From JACPFV01 sp038043245 (GTDB lineage: Bacteria > Pseudomonadota > Gammaproteobacteria > Nevskiales > Nevskiaceae), in contig JBBTCH010000002.1 of assembly GCA_038043245.1 (NCBI GenBank), positions 248,001-312,000 on the forward strand: a stretch of 64,000 bases of DNA. Direction: 5' to 3'. The notes below the pieces were generated by a model that was not told the origin of the DNA, did no database searches, and was given only the letters and a program-made list of their open reading frames with translations. The translations under genes were made by a program, and so were the position numbers. Below, in pieces: positions 41,215 through 50,195 of the stretch (its first letter is position 1; every line of letters begins with the position of its first letter).

Positions 41215-41973
41215 ATGCCATTTCATGCAATCGCCATTCTTTCAGGGGACCGCCAGAAGACAATCCCTAATCGTTCCGAAGAACAATTGCTGTCCGAAGT
41301 CATATTGCCTTTTGTTGCAGGCGGAGTAATTACCGCCAAATGGGGAAAATCAAAACAGTCCTATCAAGTATTAGAACTACGAATCTATGAGACAGCAGAA
41401 TCGTGGGACAAAAGAAAGGGGCCGCTTGGAGATTTAATAAAGAGAAAGAGAAATCAGTACCCACGCTTCGAAACCAGAGCGCGTCAGCTATTGGGCACCA
41501 ATAAGCCCAGAGTGTTTGTTGTAATGCCTATACAAGGCGAAAAACACGGTTCACAAGAACAACAACGAATTTACCGCGAATACGACGAGCGATTCGAGTC
41601 CATTGAGTCAGTTGTGGCGAAATTCGGGTGTGTTGCAATCCGAATCGACAAAGAACATCCGTTAGAGGACTTGGTAGGGCGAATTAAGAAAGAGATTCGC
41701 GATGCCGCTTTTATCATCGCAGACTTAACTGACGAGCGACCCTCCTGCTATTTCGAGGCCGGCTTCGCTGAAGCCTTGCCGAGGCCGGTTATATACGTTG
41801 CTAGCAAACAGAGCGTAGTGAGGCCCGGTACCGATACGAAAGTTCATTTCGATATACACATGAATGTACATTTTTTTACAAATCGAAACGAACTCAAGGA
41901 CAAGGTCTCTGATGCAATAGAGAAAAATAAAACGCGACTACTTAAATCACCGGAAGAGGCAACTCAAGTCTGA
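41215..41973 (+). CDS. Putative immune effector: deoxyribosyltransferase/TIR-like domain protein
   Basis: 252 residues, clearly AT-richer than the surroundings. Residues 1-95 form a conserved-looking domain of unknown type (GDRQKTIPNRSEEQLLSEVI, VLELRIYET). From about 97 the chain has the nucleoside 2-deoxyribosyltransferase-like layout: VFVVMPI, YDERFESIESVV, then IIADLTDERPS..FEAGFAEALPRPVIYVAS with acidic residues Asp170, Asp173 and Glu181. Domains of this fold occur as NAD- or nucleotide-degrading effectors in anti-phage systems. That role is inferred here from fold and context only. Confidence 0.6.
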   Translation: MPFHAIAILSGDRQKTIPNRSEEQLLSEVILPFVAGGVITAKWGKSKQSYQVLELRIYETAESWDKRKGPLGDLIKRKRNQYPRFETRARQLLGTNKPRVFVVMPIQGEKHGSQEQQRIYREYDERFESIESVVAKFGCVAIRIDKEHPLEDLVGRIKKEIRDAAFIIADLTDERPSCYFEAGFAEALPRPVIYVASKQSVVRPGTDTKVHFDIHMNVHFFTNRNELKDKVSDAIEKNKTRLLKSPEEATQV

Positions 41974-41999
41974 CCAAAAAGCAGAGAGCGTAAATCCAA

Positions 42000-42359
42000 A
42001 TGTTGGAGAAATCTTTTGCCGAACATTTCGCTGCCGAATGGATTTCGGCATGGAACAGCCGCGATCTTGAGCGAATCCTTTCGCACTACTCGGATGACTT
42101 CGAGATGTCCTCGCCGGTGATCACGCAGATCACCGGTGAGCCATCGGGCAAATTGAGAGGCAAGAAGGCGGTGGGCACGTATTGGGGTCGTGCGCTGGAG
42201 CTGATGCCCACGCTGCGTTTCGAGCTGAGCGAGGTGCTGGTCGGCGCCGACAGCGTGACCCTGTGCTACATCGGCCCGCGCGGAAAAAGCGCGGAGGTTT
42301 TCTTTTTCGACGACGATGGCTTGGTCTACAAAGCCGCCGCGCACTACCAGATCAAATGA
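42000..42359 (+). CDS. SnoaL/NTF2-like protein
   Basis: 119 residues with the cone-shaped SnoaL/NTF2 pattern: WISAWNSRDLERILSHYSDDFEM, GKKAVGTYW, and a C-terminal YKAAAHY. Such folds serve as small enzymes or ligand-binding proteins; no specific role can be named. It returns to host-like GC, marking the end of the accessory island. It overlaps the next gene by ATGA. Confidence 0.75.
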   Translation: MLEKSFAEHFAAEWISAWNSRDLERILSHYSDDFEMSSPVITQITGEPSGKLRGKKAVGTYWGRALELMPTLRFELSEVLVGADSVTLCYIGPRGKSAEVFFFDDDGLVYKAAAHYQIK

Positions 42360-42799
42360 GCGCCGGATTCCGCTACTACCTGCGCACCCGCGTCAGCGAG
42401 TGTGACCTGCAGGGCGTGGTATTCAACGCGCGTTACGGCGAATACGTGGATCTCGCCGTCACCGAATTCTTCCGTGCGCTCGGTTATGGCGCCGAGCTGA
42501 AAAACTACGAACTCGACTACCAGCTGGTCAAACAGACCACCGAATGGAAATCACCGGCGCGGTTCGATGACGTGCTCGAGATCTCGGTGCTGTCGAAGCA
42601 TCTGGGTAACACCTCGTTCACGATGGCCTGCGAGTTCCGCCGGGCTGGCCAGACGGACCTGCTCGCCAGCAGCGAGACGGTCTACGTGCTGGTGGACCAC
42701 GACAGCTTGACCAAGAAGAAATTGCCGGACGCGTTGCGCGCCAACATCGAGCGCGGCGTGGATGCGGCCACCGACCACGCGGCTTATCTGAAGCTCTGA
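42356..42799 (+). CDS. Acyl-CoA thioesterase, 4-hydroxybenzoyl-CoA type
   Basis: 147 residues with a hotdog fold and the catalytic motif SECDLQGVVFNARYGEYVDLA, read as ECDLQGVV and NARYGEY; the aspartate is the expected catalytic residue. It resembles YbgC/FadM thioesterases. The coupling to the SnoaL-like gene suggests a shared function. Confidence 0.85.
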   Translation: MSAGFRYYLRTRVSECDLQGVVFNARYGEYVDLAVTEFFRALGYGAELKNYELDYQLVKQTTEWKSPARFDDVLEISVLSKHLGNTSFTMACEFRRAGQTDLLASSETVYVLVDHDSLTKKKLPDALRANIERGVDAATDHAAYLKL

Positions 42800-42829
42800 A
42801 ACTTTGAATTCAACCGAAGAAAACCCGAC

Positions 42830-43864
42830 ATGAAAACATTACGAAGCGCATTGATCATCACGCTGGGCGTGGCGTTGATCGCCAGCGGATGGATCGCCTA
42901 TAAGCACTACCACCGCCCGGGCCTGGAGGCGTATGCGGCGCACGCTTACGTCGGCCCAGCCGTGCCCGAGGGCGCGCCGACGCTGACGGCCACCTGGTAC
43001 GGAACCACTTCGGTGTTGCTGTCCGACGGTGAGGAATCCGTTCTGGTGGATCCATTCTTCAGCCGACCTGAAGGCTGGCTGAAGATGCTGACCAACCAGA
43101 AGGTCGCGCCGGACCCCGAAAAAATCGGGCGCTGGCTGAAAGACGCGAAGCTGAACAGACTGCAGGCGGTGCTGGTGTCGCATTCGCATCACGACCACGC
43201 GATGGATTCCGGCGTGATTGCGGCGGCAACGCGAGCGTCTCTGGTGGGTTCGGAAAGCACTGCCTACATCGGCCGCGGCGCGCGCGTGGGTGAATACCTG
43301 ATCCGCGTGCCGATCCTCGGCAAACCGATTCCATTGGGGCACTACACCATTACTTTTTTTGAGAGCAGGCACGCCGGCGCCACCGGCGGCGCGCCCACCG
43401 GCAATATCACCGAGCCGCTGATCACGCCGGCGCGTTACCTCGACTACAAGCAGGGCGGCACCTATTCAATCCTGGTCGAGCATGCGCTGGGCAAGGTGCT
43501 GTTTCACGGCAGCTCCGGTTACGCACCAGACATGCTCAAGGGCCAGAAGGCCGACGTCACGTTTCTCGGTATCGCGCTGCTCGGTGAGCTTGAGCCGTAC
43601 CTGAAAGAAACCGTGGACGCGGTCGGCGCCACGCGGGTGATCCCGACGCACTGGGACGACTTTACGCGGTCACTGGACGAGCCACTGGTTCCCAATCTGA
43701 TCGGCGTGCAGCTCGATAAGTTTTTCAAGGACATGGCGCAATTGCGGCCGCAGGTCAGCGTGCAGACACTGAAACTAGGCGAGCCGGTGTTGTTGTTCGC
43801 GGGTGCCGCGCCCGCTCCCAAACCCGTCGAGCCGCCGAAAGGCAAGAAAGCGCGCAGGAAATGA
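42830..43864 (+). CDS. MBL-fold metallohydrolase, membrane-anchored
   Basis: 344 residues with an N-terminal hydrophobic anchor (about 5-24). The metallo-beta-lactamase motif is HSHHDH at 118-123, with further family marks in VLVDPFF, LFHGSSGYAPD and VIPTHWDDF. The arrangement fits the NAPE-PLD/UlaG-like branch acting on lipid or phosphoester substrates. The C-terminus is lysine-rich (KKARRK). It overlaps the PhzF gene by ATGA. Confidence 0.88.
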   Translation: MKTLRSALIITLGVALIASGWIAYKHYHRPGLEAYAAHAYVGPAVPEGAPTLTATWYGTTSVLLSDGEESVLVDPFFSRPEGWLKMLTNQKVAPDPEKIGRWLKDAKLNRLQAVLVSHSHHDHAMDSGVIAAATRASLVGSESTAYIGRGARVGEYLIRVPILGKPIPLGHYTITFFESRHAGATGGAPTGNITEPLITPARYLDYKQGGTYSILVEHALGKVLFHGSSGYAPDMLKGQKADVTFLGIALLGELEPYLKETVDAVGATRVIPTHWDDFTRSLDEPLVPNLIGVQLDKFFKDMAQLRPQVSVQTLKLGEPVLLFAGAAPAPKPVEPPKGKKARRK

Positions 43865-44754
43865 AGCTGCGATTTCACACGCTCGACGTTTTCACCGAGC
43901 AGCGTTTCGGCGGTAACCCGCTGGCGGTGGTGCTTGAGGCCGACGCGCTGACGCCAGCGCAGATGCAGCAGATCGCGCGCGAGTTCAACCTGTCCGAAAC
44001 CGTATTCGTGCAGAAGGCGACGCGCAAGGAGGCCTTGGTCCGTGCGCGCATTTTCACGCCCGCCAAAGAGCTGCCGTTCGCGGGACACCCGACCGTGGGG
44101 ACCGCCTGCCTGCTGGCGCAGCTGGGTTTCGTGCCTGATGCATCGGAAATCGCGATGGTTCTCGAAGAAGGCGTCGGCCCGGTATCAGTAACGGTGCGAC
44201 GCGCGACCAGCCGCCCGCTGTTTGCGCAACTGACGACTGCGAAGCTGCCTGAATTCGGGCCACCGGCTCCGTCCGCGGCTGAGTTGGCCGCGATGCTCGG
44301 TCTGGCTGCCGAAGACATTGAAGTCACAAGCGAAAAACCGCGCATGACGTCCTGCGGCCTGCCCTATGTACTGGCGCCCTTGCACGAAGCCGCGGCCTTG
44401 TCGCGCATCGCCTTTGATGTCGCGCGCTGGAAACCACTGCTGTCCGCTGCCTGGGCCGACCATGTGCTGGCCTATCACCGCGATGGCGAACAGGTGCGCG
44501 CACGCATGTTCGCGCCCGGCTCCGGCGTGTTCGAGGACCCGGCCACCGGCTCCGCTGCCGTGGCGCTGGCGGGTGCGCTAGCCAGCGAGTCGCCGCTGCG
44601 CGAAGGCACGCTGCGCTGGACGATTGAACAGGGCGTGGACATGGGCCGTCCGAGCCTGCTCTACGCCGAGGCCGAGAAGAAAGCCGGAGAAGTGGTCGCG
44701 GTCCGTGTCGGGGGTTACGCGGTGAATGTCCTGAGCGGCGAAATCGAACTGTGA
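43861..44754 (+). CDS. PhzF-family isomerase
   Basis: 297 residues of the PhzF/DapF-like fold. The signature FTEQRFGGNPLAVVL and NLSETVFV with its acidic Glu in the first half, ELPFAGHPTVGTA, and DPATGSAA in the second half are all family marks. Despite the name, most such proteins are not in phenazine clusters; the substrate is unknown. It is in a chain of overlapping genes from 42830 to 45086. Confidence 0.9.
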   Translation: MKLRFHTLDVFTEQRFGGNPLAVVLEADALTPAQMQQIAREFNLSETVFVQKATRKEALVRARIFTPAKELPFAGHPTVGTACLLAQLGFVPDASEIAMVLEEGVGPVSVTVRRATSRPLFAQLTTAKLPEFGPPAPSAAELAAMLGLAAEDIEVTSEKPRMTSCGLPYVLAPLHEAAALSRIAFDVARWKPLLSAAWADHVLAYHRDGEQVRARMFAPGSGVFEDPATGSAAVALAGALASESPLREGTLRWTIEQGVDMGRPSLLYAEAEKKAGEVVAVRVGGYAVNVLSGEIEL

Positions 44755-45086
44755 CCACGAATCGCGCCTATGCGGCCATCTGGGCAGCGATCGCAAAGAT
44801 ACCGCGCGGCAAGGTTGCGACTTATGGTCAGATCGCCGCATTGGCCGGCTACCCCAAGCAGCCGCGGCTGGCCGGCTATGCGCTGGCCCACTGCCCGCGC
44901 GATACGGAGCTGTGCTGGCAGCGCGTGATCAACGTGCAGGGGAAGATCTCGTTTCCGTCAGGCAGCGCAGGCTATCGCAGGCAGGCCGCGCTGCTCAGGA
45001 AAGAAGGCGTGGCGCTGGTCGGAGGCCGCGTGGACCTGGCGCGTTATCGCTGGCAGCCGCTCAACGAATCGCCGCTGCTGGATTAG
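44751..45086 (+). CDS. Alkyltransferase-like protein (ATL)
   Basis: 111 residues similar to the C-terminal domain of O6-methylguanine methyltransferase: IPRGKVATYGQIAALAGYP and YALAHCPRD. The active-site PCHRV is replaced here by CWQRV, with tryptophan where the methyl-accepting cysteine would be. This is the mark of ATL proteins, which bind alkylated DNA and hand it to nucleotide excision repair. The GTG start overlaps the PhzF stop. Confidence 0.88.
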   Translation: MTTNRAYAAIWAAIAKIPRGKVATYGQIAALAGYPKQPRLAGYALAHCPRDTELCWQRVINVQGKISFPSGSAGYRRQAALLRKEGVALVGGRVDLARYRWQPLNESPLLD

Positions 45087-45093
45087 AAGCGCT

Positions 45094-47130
45094 TCACCAT
45101 ACTTTCACGCGCTTGTTTTCGGACTTGTACATCTCGTCGCCCTCGCGAATGCCGAAAGCGTCGTAAAACGCCGGCAGATTCGAAAGCACGCCGTTGCAGC
45201 GGTACTGCGCCGGAGAATGCGGCCCGACCTTGAGCTGATTGAGCAGCGCCGCCTCGCGATACTTGGTGCGCCAGACCTGCGCCCAGCCCATGAAAAAGCG
45301 CTGATCGCCGGTCAAGCCCTCCATCACCGGCGCGGGTTTGCCGGCGAGCGAAAGTTGATAGGCCTGATAGGCGATGGTGACACCGCCGAGGTCAGCCAGA
45401 TTCTCGCCGACGCTGAGCGCGCCGTTGACGTGGTACCCCGGCAGCGGTTCGTAGACGTCGTACTGGGCGATGAGCTGGCGCGCTTTGGCCTCGAATTTCT
45501 TGCGATCGTGCTGGGTCCACCAGCTGATCAGGTTGCCGTCACCGTCGTATTTGGAGCCCTGATCGTCGAAGCCGTGGCCGATCTCGTGGCCGATGACCGC
45601 GCCGATGGCGCCGTAATTCACCGCGTCGTCCGCCGCCGCATTGAAGAACGGCGGTTGCAGGATCGCCGCCGGGAACACGATCTCGTTCTTGTTCGGGTGG
45701 TAATAGGCGTTGACCGTCTGCGGCGTCATTTCCCACTCGTCGCGGTCCACCGGCGTGCCGAGCTTGGCGAGGTTGCGGTCGTACTCGAACGCCCGCGTCT
45801 CCATCAGGTTGCCGAGCAGGTCGCTGCGGTCAATCTGCAGTTTGGAATAGTCGCGCCATTTCGCCGGATAGCCGATCTTGGGCGTGAACTTGGCCAGTTT
45901 CTCCAGCGCCTTCTTGCGCGTCTCTTCGGTCATCCATTCCAGCGACGCGAAACTTTGCGCGTAGGCTTTTTGCAGATTCGCCACCAGTCCTTCCATCTGC
46001 TGTTTGTGCTCCGGCGGGAAGTGCGCGGCGACATACAGCTGGCCCAGCGCCTCACCCAGGCCCTGCTCGACGAGCTGGACGCCGCGCTTCCAGCGCGGAC
46101 GATTTTCCGGAATGCCGTTGAGTGCCTTGCCGTAAAACGCGAAGTTCTCGTCAACATAGGCCTGCGACAGGTACGGCGCGGCGGCGTGCAGCGTCTGCCA
46201 GCGCAGGTAGAGCTTGAGCGTCTCGAGCGAATGCGCGCGCAGCAGGGTCCCCAGGCTGCGGAAATAGCTTGGCTCGCGCACGATCACCGACGCCTCATCG
46301 GCGAACCCGGCCTTCGCTGCGTAGTCGTCCCAGCCGCAGCCGGGAAATTTTTCAGCCAGCATCCGGCGCTCGAACTTGTTGTAGGTTTTTTCGTCGTCGC
46401 GCTGCTGCACCTTGGTCCACTGCCGCTGCGCCATCCAGGTTTCGAGGCCCATGATTTTTCGCGCCTGCGCGGCCCCTTCCGTATCGCCGGCGAGCGTCAG
46501 CAGGCGCTCGATGTGTTCGACATAGGCCTTGCGCAGGTCGCGGAATTTCCGGTCCGGCAGCAGGTAGTAATCGCGGTCCGGCAGGCCTAGTCCGGATTGA
46601 CTCAGGTAGACGATGTAGCTTTTGGAATCCTTGGAGTCGGGCTGCACGGAAAAATCAAAGAATCCGTCAACCCCGATCCGCGAGAAATGCGCCATCAGGG
46701 CCGGGATCTGGTTCTTGTCCTGCAGCGCCTCGATGCGCGCCAGCGTGGGCTCCAGCGGTTTCAGTCCCAGCGCCTCAGTGCGCGCCTCGTCGAGAAAGCT
46801 GGCATAGAGGTCGCCGATCTTCTGCGCTTCCCCGCCCTGCCGGGTTTTGCCCTGCGACACCGACTCGATGAGCTGCTTGACGCGCTGTTCGGACAGATCA
46901 CGCAGAACGTGGAAGCTGCCATAGACGCCACGATCCGCGGGGATCTCGGTTTTTGCGATCCACAGGCCGTTCACGTAGCGGAAAAAATCATCCTGCGGCT
47001 TGGCAGCCGCGTCGAGCGAGGCGATATCCACCCCCGATACGGGCGCGGCCACTGGCGGTGCAGGCGCGGGGGTCGGTGGAGTACAGGCGGCAAGAACCAG
47101 GGCCGCGAACGCAGCGAGCGTTTTTTTCAT
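45094..47130 (-). CDS. M13 family zinc metallopeptidase, lipoprotein
   Basis: 678 residues. The signal sequence ends in a lipobox LAAC (Cys near 16), followed by a proline/alanine linker. The long M13 (neprilysin-type) domain has the zinc motif HEIGH at 515-519, a downstream NLADLGG with the third ligand, and NAYYHPNKNEIVFPAAILQPPFF before it. It is expected in the periplasm or outer membrane and cuts peptides. Its start overlaps the gene upstream by ATGA. Confidence 0.95.
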   Translation of the reverse strand: MKKTLAAFAALVLAACTPPTPAPAPPVAAPVSGVDIASLDAAAKPQDDFFRYVNGLWIAKTEIPADRGVYGSFHVLRDLSEQRVKQLIESVSQGKTRQGGEAQKIGDLYASFLDEARTEALGLKPLEPTLARIEALQDKNQIPALMAHFSRIGVDGFFDFSVQPDSKDSKSYIVYLSQSGLGLPDRDYYLLPDRKFRDLRKAYVEHIERLLTLAGDTEGAAQARKIMGLETWMAQRQWTKVQQRDDEKTYNKFERRMLAEKFPGCGWDDYAAKAGFADEASVIVREPSYFRSLGTLLRAHSLETLKLYLRWQTLHAAAPYLSQAYVDENFAFYGKALNGIPENRPRWKRGVQLVEQGLGEALGQLYVAAHFPPEHKQQMEGLVANLQKAYAQSFASLEWMTEETRKKALEKLAKFTPKIGYPAKWRDYSKLQIDRSDLLGNLMETRAFEYDRNLAKLGTPVDRDEWEMTPQTVNAYYHPNKNEIVFPAAILQPPFFNAAADDAVNYGAIGAVIGHEIGHGFDDQGSKYDGDGNLISWWTQHDRKKFEAKARQLIAQYDVYEPLPGYHVNGALSVGENLADLGGVTIAYQAYQLSLAGKPAPVMEGLTGDQRFFMGWAQVWRTKYREAALLNQLKVGPHSPAQYRCNGVLSNLPAFYDAFGIREGDEMYKSENKRVKVW

Positions 47131-48041
47131 GGTGTGGAGAGGTGGCTTTTTGGTTTGATGATAGCAGCGGGCAACGGCAGTTTGACCAGAGGCGCCGGAC
47201 GTTTTTCGGAGGTCACATACAGATGGTTTCCGTCTGCGGAGATCGTCGCCGCTTCGATCTGTTGCAGTGGCGGCAGGTCGACCCAGGTCGGCATGCCGTT
47301 GAGTGCGTCGAGCCAGGATTGTTTCGCGCCACGGTGGAAAAGATGCGCATCCTTTGGCGTGACCACGATGACTGACCGCAGATCCGGAGCAAAATCCATC
47401 GCAGTCGGCATGGCGAGGAAATGAGCGGTCAGCGGATTTTCTTCGAGGTCCCCGTCGCTGATCGCGGGCAATGACGTCACCTCGCCCAGCCGCTCCGCGA
47501 CTCGCGTTTCCCCCGGAGATTCGAAAGATTTCTGGGGCAGCGGCAGCCGATAAAGCACAGGCGGGCGGTCGCGCTTGCTCAACAGATAGATGTGCCCCGC
47601 CTTGCCATCCACGGCCATCGCTTCGCAATCGCGTGGGCCATCTTCGTAGCGGAAATCCATTTTCCACAGCAGCTTCGCTGCGCCGATGCGGCCCGGGTCG
47701 CTGACCGCGTAGAGCGTGACCGAGCTGCGGCGGGCTTCGTTATCGCCGATGTCGCCGATCAGCAGCGCAGGCTGGCCCTGGTGGATGAACGAGGCGAGCT
47801 CCTCCCAATCGAAATTCATCGCGCTCGCGATATCCACGCGGCCATAGTCCTCGCCGCGCAGGCCGAGACGGTACAGCGCCGGCCCGCCGCCGCTGTCGTT
47901 CAGTGCCCATAGCACTTCGGGGTCGTGTAGCGAGCGCGCGAGCCCGCTGGCTTCGTCGAGTTTGCGGTTGACGAGTTCCGGCCATGGCGCCGCCCCTGCG
48001 CCGCCCGCGAAAAACACCACGAGAAAAAACAGACGGCGCAT
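47127..48041 (-). CDS. Secreted beta-propeller-like protein, unknown function
   Basis: 304 residues with a signal peptide (MRRLFFLVVFFAGGAGA). The chain has repeated short beta motifs such as ALNDSGGGPALYRL, LLIGDIGDNEARR and VDGKAGHIYLLSKRD, reminiscent of propeller domains in esterase-like or phytase-like secreted proteins. No catalytic motif can be assigned. It lies between the YhhN gene and the M13 peptidase with overlaps on both sides. Confidence 0.7.
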   Translation of the reverse strand: MRRLFFLVVFFAGGAGAAPWPELVNRKLDEASGLARSLHDPEVLWALNDSGGGPALYRLGLRGEDYGRVDIASAMNFDWEELASFIHQGQPALLIGDIGDNEARRSSVTLYAVSDPGRIGAAKLLWKMDFRYEDGPRDCEAMAVDGKAGHIYLLSKRDRPPVLYRLPLPQKSFESPGETRVAERLGEVTSLPAISDGDLEENPLTAHFLAMPTAMDFAPDLRSVIVVTPKDAHLFHRGAKQSWLDALNGMPTWVDLPPLQQIEAATISADGNHLYVTSEKRPAPLVKLPLPAAIIKPKSHLSTP

Positions 48042-48682
48042 CAAACCGAGCAGGCGATCAGGCCGACGGCCAGCCAATAGGTCGAGAGAATCAGGGGTTG
48101 GGCGAGGCGATACGGCGCGATGAACTGACGCACGGCCAGGCTCGAATCCGACAGCATGAACAAGGTCGCGCCAACGAGCGCGAGCAGTGAAGAACGATCG
48201 GCGAGCGCGTCGAAACGGATGAGTGCCGTCGATACCATTGCGGCAATCACGGCCATGTAGATCAGCACGGGAATTTGCAGCGCGCCCGTGCGTGGCAGCA
48301 CCAGGCACGCGACGGGCAGTGCAAACGCGAGCCACGCCAGCGACCACCACGGCGCTGAAAAATGCGCGAGGCCCTGAACAAAGGCGGCGATGAACAGCGC
48401 GTGGCCGATCAGGAAGTTGGACAGCCCACCGAGAAACCAGCGCTGACCGGTGAACATCAGGCAGATGTCACCGGCCGCGCAGAACAGCAGCGCGATCAGC
48501 ACCCACAGCCGATAGTCCGGCGGCGTGTGCGCTGGGATGACCGCGGCGAGCGCAAAAATCAGCAGCGTAGTCAGCGGTTTCAGCAGATAAAAACTGCGGT
48601 GGCGATGCGCCTGTCCGTTCCATTCCGCAGTGATGGCGCCGGCGGCGGAAATCGCGGCAGCACCGGCGAGGGTTGTTATCAT
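48041..48682 (-). CDS. YhhN family membrane protein (lysoplasmalogenase-like)
   Basis: 213 residues with seven or eight hydrophobic segments and YhhN/TMEM86 family marks: LLKPLTTLLIF, FCAAGDICLM, NFLIGHALF, and GATLFMLSDSSLAV. TMEM86 enzymes cleave the vinyl ether of lysoplasmalogens; the bacterial substrate is not known. It starts the three-gene minus-strand run to the M13 peptidase. Confidence 0.85.
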   Translation of the reverse strand: MITTLAGAAAISAAGAITAEWNGQAHRHRSFYLLKPLTTLLIFALAAVIPAHTPPDYRLWVLIALLFCAAGDICLMFTGQRWFLGGLSNFLIGHALFIAAFVQGLAHFSAPWWSLAWLAFALPVACLVLPRTGALQIPVLIYMAVIAAMVSTALIRFDALADRSSLLALVGATLFMLSDSSLAVRQFIAPYRLAQPLILSTYWLAVGLIACSV

Positions 48683-48713
48683 CCGGCCAGTTTAGCGATA
48701 AAGAAAAAACCCA

Positions 48714-49412
48714 ATGAAACCTCAGCGCGCGCATTGGCTGCAACATGCCGAGCATGAAGACAGCGGCTGCATCGAACCCTGGCTGATCAGTCGGGGGCAT
48801 CAGGTCACCCACACCCGCCTTTTCGCCGGTGAATCGCTGCCGGATGCGTCCAGTTTTGACTGGTTGATCATCATGGGCGGCCCGATGAACATCTACGAGC
48901 ATGACCGCCATCCTTGGTTGATACCGGAGAAGAAGTTAATAAATGACGCTATCGTCACTAATAAGAAGATCCTAGGCATCTGCTTGGGTTCGCAGCTGCT
49001 TTCAGATGTTCTTGGCGGAGCAGTGACTAAAAATAAATACCAAGAAATAGGCTGGTTTAAAGTGGAGTTGACAGAAGATGGCGTTAATTCACCATACTCT
49101 GTAGCCGGTCACGAATTCCTTGCATTTCACTGGCATGGAGACACTTATGCGTTGCCGCCACAGGCCAAATGCCTGGCCCGCAGCGAAGCCTGCGGCCAGC
49201 AGGCTTTCAGCCATGGCGCCCGGCGGCTGGGCTTGCAATTCCATCTGGAGGTGACAGTGGACGATGCCCGCGAATGGCTCAAGGTGGATGCGCCCAAGCC
49301 TGAGCGCTATGTCCAGAGCGTTGAGGAAATCCTGCGCGATCCCACACGTTTTTCCGAGAACAATCGCCTGATGCGGAAGCTGCTGGAGCAGATGGAAGCA
49401 ATCCATTTCTGA
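48714..49412 (+). CDS. Type 1 glutamine amidotransferase with a low-GC core
   Basis: 232 residues with the class I triad: Cys90 in GICLGSQ and the histidine in LQFHLEV. It resembles GuaA-like glutaminases of unknown partner. The stretch 48935-49145 (about residues 75-144, including the nucleophile) is clearly AT-richer than both flanks, with different codon use (for example AATAAA, TTAATA). Only the middle of the gene seems foreign, pointing to homologous replacement. The reading frame is intact. Confidence 0.85.
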   Translation: MKPQRAHWLQHAEHEDSGCIEPWLISRGHQVTHTRLFAGESLPDASSFDWLIIMGGPMNIYEHDRHPWLIPEKKLINDAIVTNKKILGICLGSQLLSDVLGGAVTKNKYQEIGWFKVELTEDGVNSPYSVAGHEFLAFHWHGDTYALPPQAKCLARSEACGQQAFSHGARRLGLQFHLEVTVDDAREWLKVDAPKPERYVQSVEEILRDPTRFSENNRLMRKLLEQMEAIHF

Positions 49413-49463
49413 TTAGTCGAACCGTTATCATGTCGCGCGCCTTTTAACTTACGACCAATCTCC

Positions 49464-50195
49464 ATGGATGCTCTGCTGCAACCCGAACTCTGGGCCGCGC
49501 TCATCACGCTGGCTTCGCTGGAAATCGTGCTGGGCATCGACAACATCATTTTCCTCACGATCATGGCCAACAAGCTGCCCGAGCATCAGCGCGCGCGGGC
49601 GCGCACCATCGGTCTGGCCGGCGCCTGCATCACGCGCATCCTGTTGTTGCTGTCCCTGGCCTGGTTGGCGCGCCTGACCGCGCCGCTGTTCACGCTGCCT
49701 TACTTCGCGCAGGAAATCTCCGGTCGCGATCTGGTGCTGATTTTCGGCGGCCTTTTTCTGATGGCCAAGGCCACGTTCGAGCTGCACGAGCAGGTCGAGG
49801 ACGATCACCAGACCGCTGAAGCGGCGATCGGCCAGGCCCTGGCCGGCTTCGTCTCGGTGATCGTGCAGATCATGATCATCGACATCGTGTTTTCGCTCGA
49901 CTCGGTGATCACCGCCGTCGGCATGACGCAGAACATCCCGGTGATGGTGACCGCGATCATGATCGCGGTCGGCGTGATGATGTTCTTTGCCGGCCCGGTC
50001 GGCGCGTTCGTCGAAAAACACCCGACCATAAAAGTGCTGGCGCTGTCGTTCCTGATCCTGATCGGCATGGCCTTGGTGGGCGAGGGTTTTGATGCGCATG
50101 TGCCCAAGGCCTCGATCTATTTCGCCATGGCGTTCTCGCTGGCCATCGAAATGATCAACATGAGGATGCGCAAGAACAAGCAGCAGAAGGCTTGA
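49464..50195 (+). CDS. TerC-family integral membrane protein
   Basis: 243 residues with seven hydrophobic segments and the TerC pattern: LEIVLGIDNIIFL near 22-34, GRDLVLIFGGLFLMAKATFELHEQ and IVQIMIIDIVFSLDSVITAVGM, with the acidic residues proposed to bind metal. Homologues have been linked to manganese or tellurite tolerance. It overlaps uvrD as TGATG. Confidence 0.93.
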   Translation: MDALLQPELWAALITLASLEIVLGIDNIIFLTIMANKLPEHQRARARTIGLAGACITRILLLLSLAWLARLTAPLFTLPYFAQEISGRDLVLIFGGLFLMAKATFELHEQVEDDHQTAEAAIGQALAGFVSVIVQIMIIDIVFSLDSVITAVGMTQNIPVMVTAIMIAVGVMMFFAGPVGAFVEKHPTIKVLALSFLILIGMALVGEGFDAHVPKASIYFAMAFSLAIEMINMRMRKNKQQKA

